DNA of 64,000 nt, from assembly GCF_021389935.1 (NCBI RefSeq), contig NZ_CP089979.1, positions 6,348,501-6,412,500 on the forward strand. Direction: 5' to 3'. This DNA is from Fulvivirga ligni (GTDB taxonomy: Bacteria > Bacteroidota > Bacteroidia > Cytophagales > Cyclobacteriaceae). How positions within the stretch are numbered: the first letter of the stretch is position 1; every line of letters starts with the position of its first letter. The notes under the pieces are model-generated. The model did not search any database. It was not told the origin of the DNA and saw only the letters and a list, made by a program, of their open reading frames with translations. A program made the position numbers and the translations under genes. Shown here piece by piece: positions 44,985-52,750 of the stretch.

Positions 44985-47900
44985 ATGCCACTACTCCATA
45001 AAACCTTCTCGTCTAAAACTTCATTGACACTTAAAGGAGTGCTCATACAATCAATTATGATTGCCTTCACTTTAATTATAGCACCTTATCACATCCATGC
45101 ACAGACCCCAGGATTGATCATAGATCCGGCGGTGGGCGGCGCTCCTGTGCTAGATCCGAATGGCGATGGTTATGTCTCCTCAGACAATTCCGGTTTTGTG
45201 AGCAATGACAATGCTGAGAGCGAAATTCCATATCAAACCATTACTGTGCCTGAAATAGAACCTATCAGCGACGTAGCCTCTGGTCCTGCCTGCGGATTTA
45301 CAGATTTTGCCGATGACGCCACACGCTACGTGGCTGCGTCATATCTTGATGCCTCTAACAACTGGCTTTTCCGCTTCAGGTTAGGAGGATATGCTCCTAA
45401 TTCAAAGGGATATAGCGTTTTAATAGATACAGACAACTTATTCGGAAGTGGCAGTGACCCCAACCACGTGAGTGGCAACCCAGGCTTTGAAATTGAAATA
45501 GAATTAGTCACTAATTTTGGTGTAAGGCTCTATGATGTAGATGGCACCACATCGCCTACTTTAATGACCACATTGGCTTATGATGACTATGCTCAAAAGT
45601 CCATTGCTCAATCTACATCATGTTCCGATCCAGACTATTTCTATGATTTTTACATACCATTTTCCACCATTACCACCTTTTTCCCATCCATAACCACCTC
45701 CACCCCTATGCGCCTGGTAGCCAATACTGTAATTAATACACAAAGTGCTATCGGAGGCGGCATTTCCGACATTGGAGGTATAGATGACGATGCCTATGGT
45801 CATAATATTGATAAAATATGGGGCATTGTTATAGATAATCAAGTGGCTACTGCACCTGACGATATTAATTCAGGCTTTCCTCCCAGCCGCAGTGTGGCCC
45901 CTGCCATTACCAGCCCGGTATCAATTGGAGCCACTAGTGTTTCTGGAACATCAAGCGAAGCTGACGGCACCGTTATTGAACTTTTTGTAAATGGCATTTC
46001 AGTAGGTACCACTACTGTCACAGGCGGTAGCTGGACATTGTCTGGTTTAAGTGCATTAGCTGAAAATGACGCCCTTACCGCCACTGCTACTGCAAGTGGT
46101 GAATCTGTATCTTTAAGTTCGGAAGAAGTGAGTGTAGGCGCCTCTTGTAGCACCGCCCCCACCATTACCTGTGGCGGTAGAAAAGGTATAGAAATAAGTA
46201 CTGTCAGTACACTGCCAGTGGGCACAGTATTGAGGTCATACAACCCAAATGATGCCTCTTTCCCCAGCCCGGTTGGCACTTTCACTGTTACCACACCTGG
46301 AACATCTTTTGTCATCGCTTGTAATGGATCCAATTCAGGCTGTAATTCAGGTACCAACTGTCAACCCAACGGTAGTTACTGGGCTACGGTGCAGGAGCCA
46401 GGAAACTGTGAATCAGTACCTTCAGCTTCATTTTGCACGGGTGGTGGTAGCTCTGCCAGCACCACACCTACCGTAAGCACGGCATCGGTAACCACATCTA
46501 CCACTTCCATTAGCGGAACCTCCACCAGTGGGTTCAAAATATTTCTTTTTATTGATGGTGATTACACTAGTACTACCACTGCCGATGGCTCCGGAGCCTG
46601 GAGCTTTTCTGGCTTAAGCTTGAGTTTAGGTCAAGTATTGCAAGTGAAAGCACTACAATCTGGCCAGTGTTTATCAGCAGCCGTTAGCAGAACCGTAACA
46701 GAGCAATCTACAGCACCTATCATTAACGGCCCGCTGTCCAATGGCGCTACCAGCGTATCAGGAACAAGTACGGAGGCTGCTGGAACTGTAATCGACGTGT
46801 TAGTAGGCGGAGTTTCCGTAGGCACCACCACTGTAGATGCCAATGGCAATTGGTCGCTTACAGGCCTTTCTTTGAGTACAGGTCAGGTAGTAACTGCCAC
46901 AGCCACAGCGGCTGGTGAATTAGTTAGTGCGGCATCATCTGCTTTCACGGTTCTGGAGGTAAGCGCTACACCTTCCATCTCGGGCAGTTACACTGAAGGA
47001 GGAACATCAGTATCTGGAACCTCTCCCTCTGCAGATGGTACCGACATAGATGTTTACATTGACGGCGGCGAACTAGGATCCACAACCACCTCATCTGGAA
47101 GCTGGACCGTGGGTGGTCTAAGTTCTGCTAATAATGATTTATATGCCGGAGGTGTTATCACTGCAACCGCTACCGAAGCTGGCAAGGCAGAAAGCCCGGA
47201 ATCTGCCGGCACAACCGTGTCTTGCAACGCACCATTAACGGATCGCACAGTAAATGTGCTAAGTACAGAAGTATGCGAAAATACCACTGCACAGGTAGAA
47301 ATTTCCAACTCCGAGGCGGGAGTAATTTATACTTTACGAGACAATGCCAACACCGTAGATAGAAGTACAGCCCTGCTCGGCACTGGCGGTGCTATTATTT
47401 TTGACTCTTTTGAACTCTCTTCCACAGAAACATTACAAATAGAAGCACTGAAAATACCTGACCTCTCCTGCATTGGCCTTAACAGTAATTCTGCCGCCAT
47501 TACGGTATACAGTAACCCTGCTGATGACAGGACCGTTACCAGCACAGCTTCCACCATAGATTCGGGTGAATCTACTGACATTGAAGTGGCAAACTCAGAG
47601 GTGGGCGTAGATTATCTATTGAGAGATGATGCCGACGACTCGGCGATAGGAAGCTCCGTAGCTGGTACGGGTGGCACCATTCTTCTTCCTACTGGCACCA
47701 TCGGATCCACGACCACATTTAATGTGCTGGCCACCAAAACATCTCCCATCACTTGCACCATTGAACAGCTCAACACAGCCACCGTGACCGTAAACCCGGT
47801 GCTACCTGTAGAATTGATTAACTTCACTGCTGAAGAAGATGACAATAGCCATGCTATTCACTTAACCTGGGCCACTGCATCTGAACTTAATAATGACTAT

Positions 47901-48344
47901 TTTGTAATAGAGAGAAGTTCAGACGCAGCATCTTTTGATGCTATAGGACAAGTGCAAGGAGCTGGAGACAGCCAGGAAAGATTGGATTATAATTTTACCG
48001 ATACTAAACCAACCACTAACCTAAGTTATTACAGACTTAAACAAGTGGATTTTGATGGAAGCCATCATTATTCATCCATTATATCAATCACCAGCGATGG
48101 CAATTATCAAATTCTGGTAAACCCGAACCCATTTGAAACTTTTACTACTATAAAAGTTAATGGGCTACGAAAGGATCAACAGATCTCTGTAGTCATAACA
48201 GATCAATCAGGAAAACCAATAAAGCGAATAACAGGAGGATCTGAAGTGAAACTGTATAGAGATAACCTACCATCAGGCCTATACATATACCAGGTATACA
48301 TAGGCAAGCAATCTTTAAAAACAGGTAAGATCATTATCAAATAA
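44985..48344 (+). CDS. Large surface protein with Ig-like repeats and T9SS type A sorting domain
   Basis: The 1119-residue protein has a signal peptide ending near residue 40 (HIHAQ). Next come a beta-rich domain (about 45-300, DPNGDGYVSSDNSGFVSNDNA), four bacterial Ig-like repeats (about 305-385, 480-570, 570-665, 665-750; each with SVSGTS.eAdGT.idv.v.G and GSWT.sGLs), two further Ser/Thr-rich modules (about 755-925), an Fn3-like unit (VELINFTAEEDDNSHAIHLTW) and a C-terminal sorting domain (ILVNPNPFETFTTIKVNG). The repeats suggest a stalk lifting the N-terminal domain from the cell. The N-terminal fold is unassigned. Repeats are similar at DNA level, so copy number may vary. Confidence 0.83.
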   Translation: MPLLHKTFSSKTSLTLKGVLIQSIMIAFTLIIAPYHIHAQTPGLIIDPAVGGAPVLDPNGDGYVSSDNSGFVSNDNAESEIPYQTITVPEIEPISDVASGPACGFTDFADDATRYVAASYLDASNNWLFRFRLGGYAPNSKGYSVLIDTDNLFGSGSDPNHVSGNPGFEIEIELVTNFGVRLYDVDGTTSPTLMTTLAYDDYAQKSIAQSTSCSDPDYFYDFYIPFSTITTFFPSITTSTPMRLVANTVINTQSAIGGGISDIGGIDDDAYGHNIDKIWGIVIDNQVATAPDDINSGFPPSRSVAPAITSPVSIGATSVSGTSSEADGTVIELFVNGISVGTTTVTGGSWTLSGLSALAENDALTATATASGESVSLSSEEVSVGASCSTAPTITCGGRKGIEISTVSTLPVGTVLRSYNPNDASFPSPVGTFTVTTPGTSFVIACNGSNSGCNSGTNCQPNGSYWATVQEPGNCESVPSASFCTGGGSSASTTPTVSTASVTTSTTSISGTSTSGFKIFLFIDGDYTSTTTADGSGAWSFSGLSLSLGQVLQVKALQSGQCLSAAVSRTVTEQSTAPIINGPLSNGATSVSGTSTEAAGTVIDVLVGGVSVGTTTVDANGNWSLTGLSLSTGQVVTATATAAGELVSAASSAFTVLEVSATPSISGSYTEGGTSVSGTSPSADGTDIDVYIDGGELGSTTTSSGSWTVGGLSSANNDLYAGGVITATATEAGKAESPESAGTTVSCNAPLTDRTVNVLSTEVCENTTAQVEISNSEAGVIYTLRDNANTVDRSTALLGTGGAIIFDSFELSSTETLQIEALKIPDLSCIGLNSNSAAITVYSNPADDRTVTSTASTIDSGESTDIEVANSEVGVDYLLRDDADDSAIGSSVAGTGGTILLPTGTIGSTTTFNVLATKTSPITCTIEQLNTATVTVNPVLPVELINFTAEEDDNSHAIHLTWATASELNNDYFVIERSSDAASFDAIGQVQGAGDSQERLDYNFTDTKPTTNLSYYRLKQVDFDGSHHYSSIISITSDGNYQILVNPNPFETFTTIKVNGLRKDQQISVVITDQSGKPIKRITGGSEVKLYRDNLPSGLYIYQVYIGKQSLKTGKIIIK

Positions 48345-48497
48345 TGCATGCCACACAGCTAGCATATAGTCGTTGCGAGGGCGCGTTGAAATTATGTCAA
48401 TGAAACAGCAATTCAACAAAGGTATATTTTCATATTATCAATAAAATAACATTTATATTAAAAATATAATATAAATAAAGAAAAATGCTTATGAAAA

Positions 48498-48528
48498 TTT
48501 GAATAAATAAACCCTTTTATTAACTTTG
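48498..48528 (+). promoter_or_regulatory. Bacteroidota promoter of tRNA-like RNA copy 1, with leader hairpin
   Basis: TTTG (48498-48501), a 19-bp spacer and TAACTTTG (48521-48528) match the TTTG / TAnnTTTG consensus exactly. A 7-bp hairpin ATCAATT-AACG-AATTGAT follows at 48533-48550, just before the RNA body at 48557. Confidence 0.75.
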
Positions 48529-48556
48529 AAATATCAATTAACGAATTGATCTACAC

Positions 48557-48688
48557 TGTAGGGTGATGAAACAGGCAGACATGCCCTCCGGTCTCGGGGG
48601 TGGAGGTCACGGGATAAATTCTTTAGAGTATCCAATAACACTAAAAAGTACTAACCGCTCCGTGGAGGTTCGAATCCTCCCTCTACAG
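48557..48688 (+). tRNA. tRNA-like class II RNA gene, copy 1 (Leu-type D arm, anticodon not assignable)
   Basis: The 132 bases fold as a cloverleaf. The acceptor stem TGTAGGG pairs with CTCTACA, discriminator G. The D arm is ATG-AAACAGGCAGA-CAT, as in tRNA-Leu. An anticodon-like arm CCCTC-CGGTCTC-GGGGG has 7 loop bases but G instead of the invariant U33. A long variable arm (48602-48661) closes with GGAG/CTCC and CGG/CCG, with an inner GATA/TATC stem. The T arm is GGAGG-TTCGAAT-CCTCC. CCA is not encoded. It may be an RNA with a non-decoding role, a rare tRNA class or a decayed tRNA-Leu. Its own promoter and terminator, plus covariation with copy 2, argue for a functional RNA. Confidence 0.6.
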
Positions 48689-48695
48689 CAACAAG

Positions 48696-48726
48696 AAAGG
48701 CAGCTCAAATGGGCTGCCTTTTTTTA
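48696..48726 (+). terminator. Terminator of tRNA-like copy 1
   Basis: A 9-bp perfect stem AAAGGCAGC / GCTGCCTTT with an 8-nt loop runs into a T tract, beginning 8 bp after the RNA body. Confidence 0.8.
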
Positions 48727-48929
48727 TGTTATCAATTTCAAGGAAAGGTATTCATTCCATCAAAACACATCCACTAGATTCATACAAACCACATTCCTAC
48801 TTTAATCCTATGCTTCATTGTAAATTTCACAATAAATTCGCCGAAGATATAAGCGATTTTAAAATTCAATCAACAATAAAGAGTTAATATTAAAAATATC
48901 ACATAAATCAAGCTAATTACTTGCAAAAA

Positions 48930-48960
48930 TTTGAATAAATAAACCCTTTTATTAACTTTG
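48930..48960 (+). promoter_or_regulatory. Bacteroidota promoter of tRNA-like RNA copy 2, with leader hairpin
   Basis: TTTG (48930-48933), 19-bp spacer and TAACTTTG (48953-48960) are identical to copy 1. The ATCAATT-AACG-AATTGAT leader hairpin follows at 48965-48982. Confidence 0.75.
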
Positions 48961-48988
48961 AAATATCAATTAACGAATTGATCTACAC

Positions 48989-49120
48989 TGTAGGGTGATG
49001 AAACAGGCAGACATGCCCTCCGGTCTCGGGGGTGGAGGTCACGGGATAAATTCTTTAGAGTATCCAATAACACTAAAAAGCGCTAACCGCTCCGTGAAGG
49101 TTCGAATCCTTCTCCTACAG
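48989..49120 (+). tRNA. tRNA-like class II RNA gene, copy 2
   Basis: The fold is the same as copy 1. The T arm is GAAGG-TTCGAAT-CCTTC (G-C replaced by A-T on both sides) and the acceptor is TGTAGGG with TCCTACA (one G-U becomes G-C, one G-C becomes G-U). In the variable arm TA becomes CG, turning palindrome AGTACT into AGCGCT. The D arm and anticodon-like arm are unchanged, again without U33. Preserved pairing despite substitutions indicates selection on the folded RNA. Confidence 0.6.
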
Positions 49121-49160
49121 CTAATAGTAAAAATTCCTTGTATTGCACAGAATGTTTGAC

Positions 49161-49194
49161 AAACGACCTGCCCTCGGGCAGGTTGTTTTGTTTT
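49161..49194 (+). terminator. Terminator of tRNA-like copy 2
   Basis: AAACGACCTGCC pairs with GGCAGGTTGTTT (12 bp, one G-T) around CTCG, then TGTTTT. It ends 10 bp from the stop of the convergent SnoaL-like gene and may serve both strands. Confidence 0.75.
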
Positions 49195-49203
49195 AAGGCA
49201 TTT

Positions 49204-49941
49204 CTAAATCATTCCATTGTCATGCGCCATAGCCTCAGGAATTTTCTGCTTCACACTCCAATGCTCAGCAATCAATCCATCTTCCACAAGATAAATATTA
49301 TAAGCTACACAAGATTCATTGTTGCCAATAGTGCTACACTGACTCACTACAAAGTTTCCCTCAGCTAATACACGATAGCATTTTTCAGTCTTTTGAGAAG
49401 CAGCAAATCTTTTCCAGGCTAGGTTTCCATCTTCAACATCTGGTATATGCTGAATGAGATTAGTATGAACATACTTATCCCATTCATCTGTACCTCCAAT
49501 TAGCACTTTATTGATGAAATCTGCTACCAACTTTTTATTCCGATTGGTGGATTCATGCTCTTTTATCTCAACCGGACCTTCTACCATATTATCAATTCCT
49601 GATGGAATAATCTCAGAAGCATCCCAATGTTCAGCTAGTTTTCCATCTTCCAATCTAAACAGGTCCACTACTGCTCGCTTTTGCCCCATAAAGGAAATGC
49701 CTATATGAGCCACCACAAACTCACCATCACTAATGAATCGATAAAAGGGCTTATCAGGATTTTGTGATTTCGGCAGGCTAGCAAACATATCTATCATTTT
49801 CAGAATGCCTTGCTTACCGTCTTCAATGGTTGGGCTATGCTGTATATAATCATCTTTTATCAGTATATCTGCCAGTTCTTTATTGCTCTTACCTATTATT
49901 TTAGAGTAAAAATCAATTACTATTTCTTTATTATTCTTCAT
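49204..49941 (-). CDS. Tandem SnoaL-like (NTF2 fold) protein
   Basis: The 245-residue protein is an internal duplication. Residues about 1-120 and 130-245 each contain the SnoaL-like pattern (YIQHSPTIEDGKQGILKM / LIQHIPDVEDGNLAWKRF, then DGEFVVAHIGISFMG / EGNFVVSQCSTIG, then LEDGKLAEHWDASEIIP / VEDGLIAEHWSVKQKIP). The fold is used by polyketide cyclases, ester hydrolases and stress proteins; no catalytic assignment is possible. There is no signal peptide. It stands alone between the tRNA-like RNAs and the pst operon. Confidence 0.8.
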   Translation of the reverse strand: MKNNKEIVIDFYSKIIGKSNKELADILIKDDYIQHSPTIEDGKQGILKMIDMFASLPKSQNPDKPFYRFISDGEFVVAHIGISFMGQKRAVVDLFRLEDGKLAEHWDASEIIPSGIDNMVEGPVEIKEHESTNRNKKLVADFINKVLIGGTDEWDKYVHTNLIQHIPDVEDGNLAWKRFAASQKTEKCYRVLAEGNFVVSQCSTIGNNESCVAYNIYLVEDGLIAEHWSVKQKIPEAMAHDNGMI

Positions 49942-50033
49942 TTGAATTCTGTTATCGCGCGCCAGATAATGCGCGCAGGGTTATGAGTTGATATTGTTAT
50001 CAACTTTTTAAAATTATTAAAATTTGGATGTTG

Positions 50034-50088
50034 GAAGGCGGGCACACCTGTGACTTGTGCAAGGTCAGTGCTTTACTGAACCACCTTC
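50034..50088 (-). ncRNA. 55-nt miniature tRNA-like sequence (possible tRNA relic)
   Basis: On the minus strand a 7-bp acceptor-like stem (GAAGGTG with CGCCTTC, one G-U) closes three short hairpins: TCAG-TAAAGCA-CTGA (D-like), an anticodon-like TGAC-CTTGCACAA-GTCA and a shortened T-like CACAGGTGTG. The order GTTCAG..GCACTGACCTTGCAC..GTCACAGGT matches bacterial tRNA-Ala(TGC) with deletions in the D loop, anticodon stem and T arm. It may be a tRNA relic or a small structured RNA. It lies between the pstB 3' end and the SnoaL-like gene. Confidence 0.4.
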
Positions 50089-50177
50089 TTAAAAGGGTGC
50101 CTTAATGTAAGGCTTAGATATGTGAAGAATAAATAACAGAATATAAATTTAGATATATGAATGAAAGGATACAAGTC

Positions 50178-51002
50178 TTAATGTCCTAATAATAAATATT
50201 CCTTCAAAGTATCCGTTTTAGGATTTTCAAAAACCGAATTGGGTGTACCCTGCTCTATCACCTCTCCAAAATACATAAACACCACATAATCAGCTAACCG
50301 TTTAGCTTGCCTTAATATATGAGTTACTAAAATGATTGAGAACTCCTCGCTCAGCTCTTTAAACTGTTCCTCAATCCTTCTGCTGGAAATAGGATCCAGG
50401 GCAGATGTAGGCTCATCTGCAAGAATAACTCTTGGCTCTACCGCCAAACCTCTGGCCAAACACAAACGCTGCTGCTGCCCTATAGAAAGTCGACCTGCCG
50501 AGCTCTTGAGCCGATCCTTTACCTCTTCCCACAAGCTCACTTTCTTCAAATAAAACTCCACTCTATCTTCTAACTCGGACTTACCATTAATACCTTTTAA
50601 CTTTAGGGCGTATTTAATATTCTCACTAATTGTACCAGGCAGTGGCTGTGGCTTTTGAGATAATAATCCCATTTTTTGACGCAGATCATAAACATCAACA
50701 TTTTTATCAAAGATATTCTTACCCTCTAATAGAATCTGTCCTCGCTGGCTCACATCAGGGTAAAGGTCAGACAAACGGTTGAAGGTTTTTAGTAAAGTAG
50801 TCTTTCCACAACCAGAAGGCCCCAGCAGAACAGCTATACCTTTATCTTCTATATCAAGATTAATGCTTTTTAAAGTTTGTTGCGATCCATGCCAAAGATT
50901 TAAGTCTTTTACTCTAATTAGTGTCTTGTGTCTATGTGCGGCAGTTGCATGCAAATCCAACTCTGGAGCAGTGGCTATATGGTTATTTATAGTTTGTGTC
51001 AT
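50178..51002 (-). CDS. pstB: Phosphate ABC transporter ATP-binding protein
   Basis: The 274-residue protein has an ABC ATPase core: Walker A GPSGCGKTT (about 59-67), PstB-type LSQKPQPLPGTISENI Q-loop, signature LSIGQQQR, Walker B VILADEPTSALDP and the switch His in LVTHILRQAKR. It drives high-affinity phosphate uptake with PstA/PstC. The start overlaps the pstA stop by one base. No phoU follows, unlike many pst operons. Confidence 0.92.
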   Translation of the reverse strand: MTQTINNHIATAPELDLHATAAHRHKTLIRVKDLNLWHGSQQTLKSINLDIEDKGIAVLLGPSGCGKTTLLKTFNRLSDLYPDVSQRGQILLEGKNIFDKNVDVYDLRQKMGLLSQKPQPLPGTISENIKYALKLKGINGKSELEDRVEFYLKKVSLWEEVKDRLKSSAGRLSIGQQQRLCLARGLAVEPRVILADEPTSALDPISSRRIEEQFKELSEEFSIILVTHILRQAKRLADYVVFMYFGEVIEQGTPNSVFENPKTDTLKEYLLLGH

Positions 51003-51853
51003 TATATAATATTCTTTGATAGTTTTCTAGTAATTAATCGGGATGAGAGGCTTATTATCAAAATTATGATGGTAAGCACTACCGCTGCGGCGTAGGCTCT
51101 CGCTTTCACCTCAGGTATGGGTGAGCTAAGCTGAAAGAAAATGGCCAATGGTAGTGTAGCAGCAGGTTCTGAAAGACTTTCAGGAATGTAATCAGTATAG
51201 CCAGCTGTAAATAAAACTGATGCCGTATCACCTATTCCCTTTCCGAGCGCCAGCAAAAAGGCTGTAGCCACTCCTGGAAGAGACTGTCTCAACAGAAATT
51301 TATACCCTATTTCACCTTTAAAAAAGCCCAGAGAAATAGCAGATTCAAATAATGAATGTGAGACCTGCTGCAAGCTTTCATCCATTGTTCTGATCATAAC
51401 AGGGCAAATCAAAAATGCCACTGTGATGATAGCTGCCAACAATGAACTTGACCAACCGAACATAAGCATTAGATTAAACCCAAAAGCACCGTAAACTATA
51501 GGTGGAATGCCCCATAGCACATCAAGACTTAGCCTGATTCTTCTCTGCCATGCAGGGAATGAAAATAGATAAGTATGCATGAATAATGCTACCGGAACAC
51601 TGAGAACGATAGCGATTAATGAGGCACCAAAAGCGAGATAGATAGAACCAATGATAGCATTTAGAATACCACCTTCTTTCCCAAAGTAGTAACCTCCTTT
51701 GGGGACCTGGCTGATAATATCCCAGGTTAGAGCCGGCAAGCCTTTCATGAAAATACCTACTAATATGCTAGCAAGAACCACTACAACGAGAAAGGTAAAA
51801 AAAGCCAACACCAGCCTTGCCAGCTTTTCTTCCGTGTATTTATTCAATTTCAT
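51002..51853 (-). CDS. pstA: Phosphate ABC transporter permease PstA
   Basis: The 283-residue permease has about six membrane helices and the ABC permease EAA-type loop (LFESAISLGFFKGEIGYKFLLRQSLPGVATAFLLALGKGIGDTASVLFTAGYTDYIPESL). It pairs with PstC in the inner membrane. The gene lies 5 bp after pstC and overlaps pstB by one base. Confidence 0.92.
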   Translation of the reverse strand: MKLNKYTEEKLARLVLAFFTFLVVVVLASILVGIFMKGLPALTWDIISQVPKGGYYFGKEGGILNAIIGSIYLAFGASLIAIVLSVPVALFMHTYLFSFPAWQRRIRLSLDVLWGIPPIVYGAFGFNLMLMFGWSSSLLAAIITVAFLICPVMIRTMDESLQQVSHSLFESAISLGFFKGEIGYKFLLRQSLPGVATAFLLALGKGIGDTASVLFTAGYTDYIPESLSEPAATLPLAIFFQLSSPIPEVKARAYAAAVVLTIIILIISLSSRLITRKLSKNII

Positions 51854-51858
51854 AATTA

Positions 51859-52749
51859 TTATAATTTAGTGTAATAATGATTGACCAGTGTTCTTGCTAA
51901 TAGATTGAATACCAGCACTATCATAAAAAGAATTAATGCAGACAGCATAAGTGCGGCATCATATCGAGGTATAGTCATCATCTCCCCATAATTGTTGGCC
52001 AATAAGGCGGGTAAAGGGTAGCCAGCAGAAAACAGCCCCTCAGGAACCTTCACCATATTGCCCACCACCATGAGTACAGCTATGGTTTCTCCAAATGTTT
52101 TACTAACACCCAGAGTAAATGCTGCTATAATTCCTGGCCTGAGCTTTTTTAAAAGAACATCTTTTATCACCTGCCAATAACTGGCACCCAAAGCCAGGGC
52201 CGACTCCTTGAGGTCCGTACTTACTGACTCGAAAAGCTCCATAAGCATATTTAAAATATAGGGTGATACAGAGAAAGAAACTACCAGACCTGCGGCCAGG
52301 ATAGAATACCCTGTGGTATTAGTAGCTCCATAAGCTACGGCCAGGCTGGCTACCATAGGCACAATGGTTATCACACCCCACAAACCGAAGATAACAGAAG
52401 GAATACCTGCAAGAATATCAATAATGGAACGTAATGATCTTGACAACCAAGCAGGAGCAAATTGAGTTATAAAAATAGCGGCTGATAGACAGACCGGTAC
52501 CATGAATAATAAACCTATAAAGGATACGATGATGGAACTACAAATAAATGGCCATAGGCCAAACTTCCCTTGAACGGGTGACCATTCTGTACTCAAAAGG
52601 TTAGTGAATAATTCATTAGGCTGCAACAAAGGCCATGATTTATATACCAACGATAACCCAATAGCAATAGGCAGAATAACTATTAACCCGAGTGCTATTC
52701 TCATCCAAACACTTCTTAAGTGCTCTTGATAAAGTCGTGTAGCGATCAT
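51859..52749 (-). CDS. pstC: Phosphate ABC transporter permease PstC
   Basis: The 296-residue permease has six membrane helices and the EAA loop (LKESALALGASYWQVIKDVLLKKLRPGIIAAFTLGVSKTFGETIAVLMVVGN). IDILAGIPSVIFGLWG is a PstC hallmark. It begins one base after the pstS stop, so the operon reads pstS-pstC-pstA-pstB. Confidence 0.92.
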   Translation of the reverse strand: MIATRLYQEHLRSVWMRIALGLIVILPIAIGLSLVYKSWPLLQPNELFTNLLSTEWSPVQGKFGLWPFICSSIIVSFIGLLFMVPVCLSAAIFITQFAPAWLSRSLRSIIDILAGIPSVIFGLWGVITIVPMVASLAVAYGATNTTGYSILAAGLVVSFSVSPYILNMLMELFESVSTDLKESALALGASYWQVIKDVLLKKLRPGIIAAFTLGVSKTFGETIAVLMVVGNMVKVPEGLFSAGYPLPALLANNYGEMMTIPRYDAALMLSALILFMIVLVFNLLARTLVNHYYTKL

Positions 52750-52750
52750 A

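Larger units (their letters stand above)
48494..48688 (+). repeat. Long direct repeat, copy 1 (tRNA-like unit)
   Basis: This 195-bp unit is repeated 432 bp downstream at 48926-49120. The first 155 bp (48494-48648) are identical in both copies. The remaining part differs at six positions. Looser similarity extends about 60 bp further upstream. Confidence 0.9.
48926..49120 (+). repeat. Long direct repeat, copy 2 (tRNA-like unit)
   Basis: This is the second copy of the 195-bp unit at 48494-48688, offset by 432 bp. The first 155 bp are identical and the flanking terminators are unrelated in sequence, so the copies share promoter, leader and RNA but not the 3' context. Confidence 0.9.

Noticed and set aside
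45839-46849. Long minus-strand ORFs across the T9SS repeat protein
   Set aside because: They are antisense shadows of the repetitive Ser/Thr/Val-rich plus-strand gene.
48557-48688. Group I intron in a tRNA-Leu
   Set aside because: The extra sequence is in the variable arm rather than the anticodon loop and, at about 60 nt, is too short for a self-splicing intron.
48563-48805. 80-codon ORF covering the first tRNA-like RNA
   Set aside because: It is explained by the RNA structure and runs through the terminator; the second copy does not preserve the frame beyond the RNA.
48494-49120. Duplicated tRNA ends as att sites of an integrated element
   Set aside because: The repeated part is the whole unit including its promoter, there is no integrase in the window, and only about 240 bp separate the two repeats.
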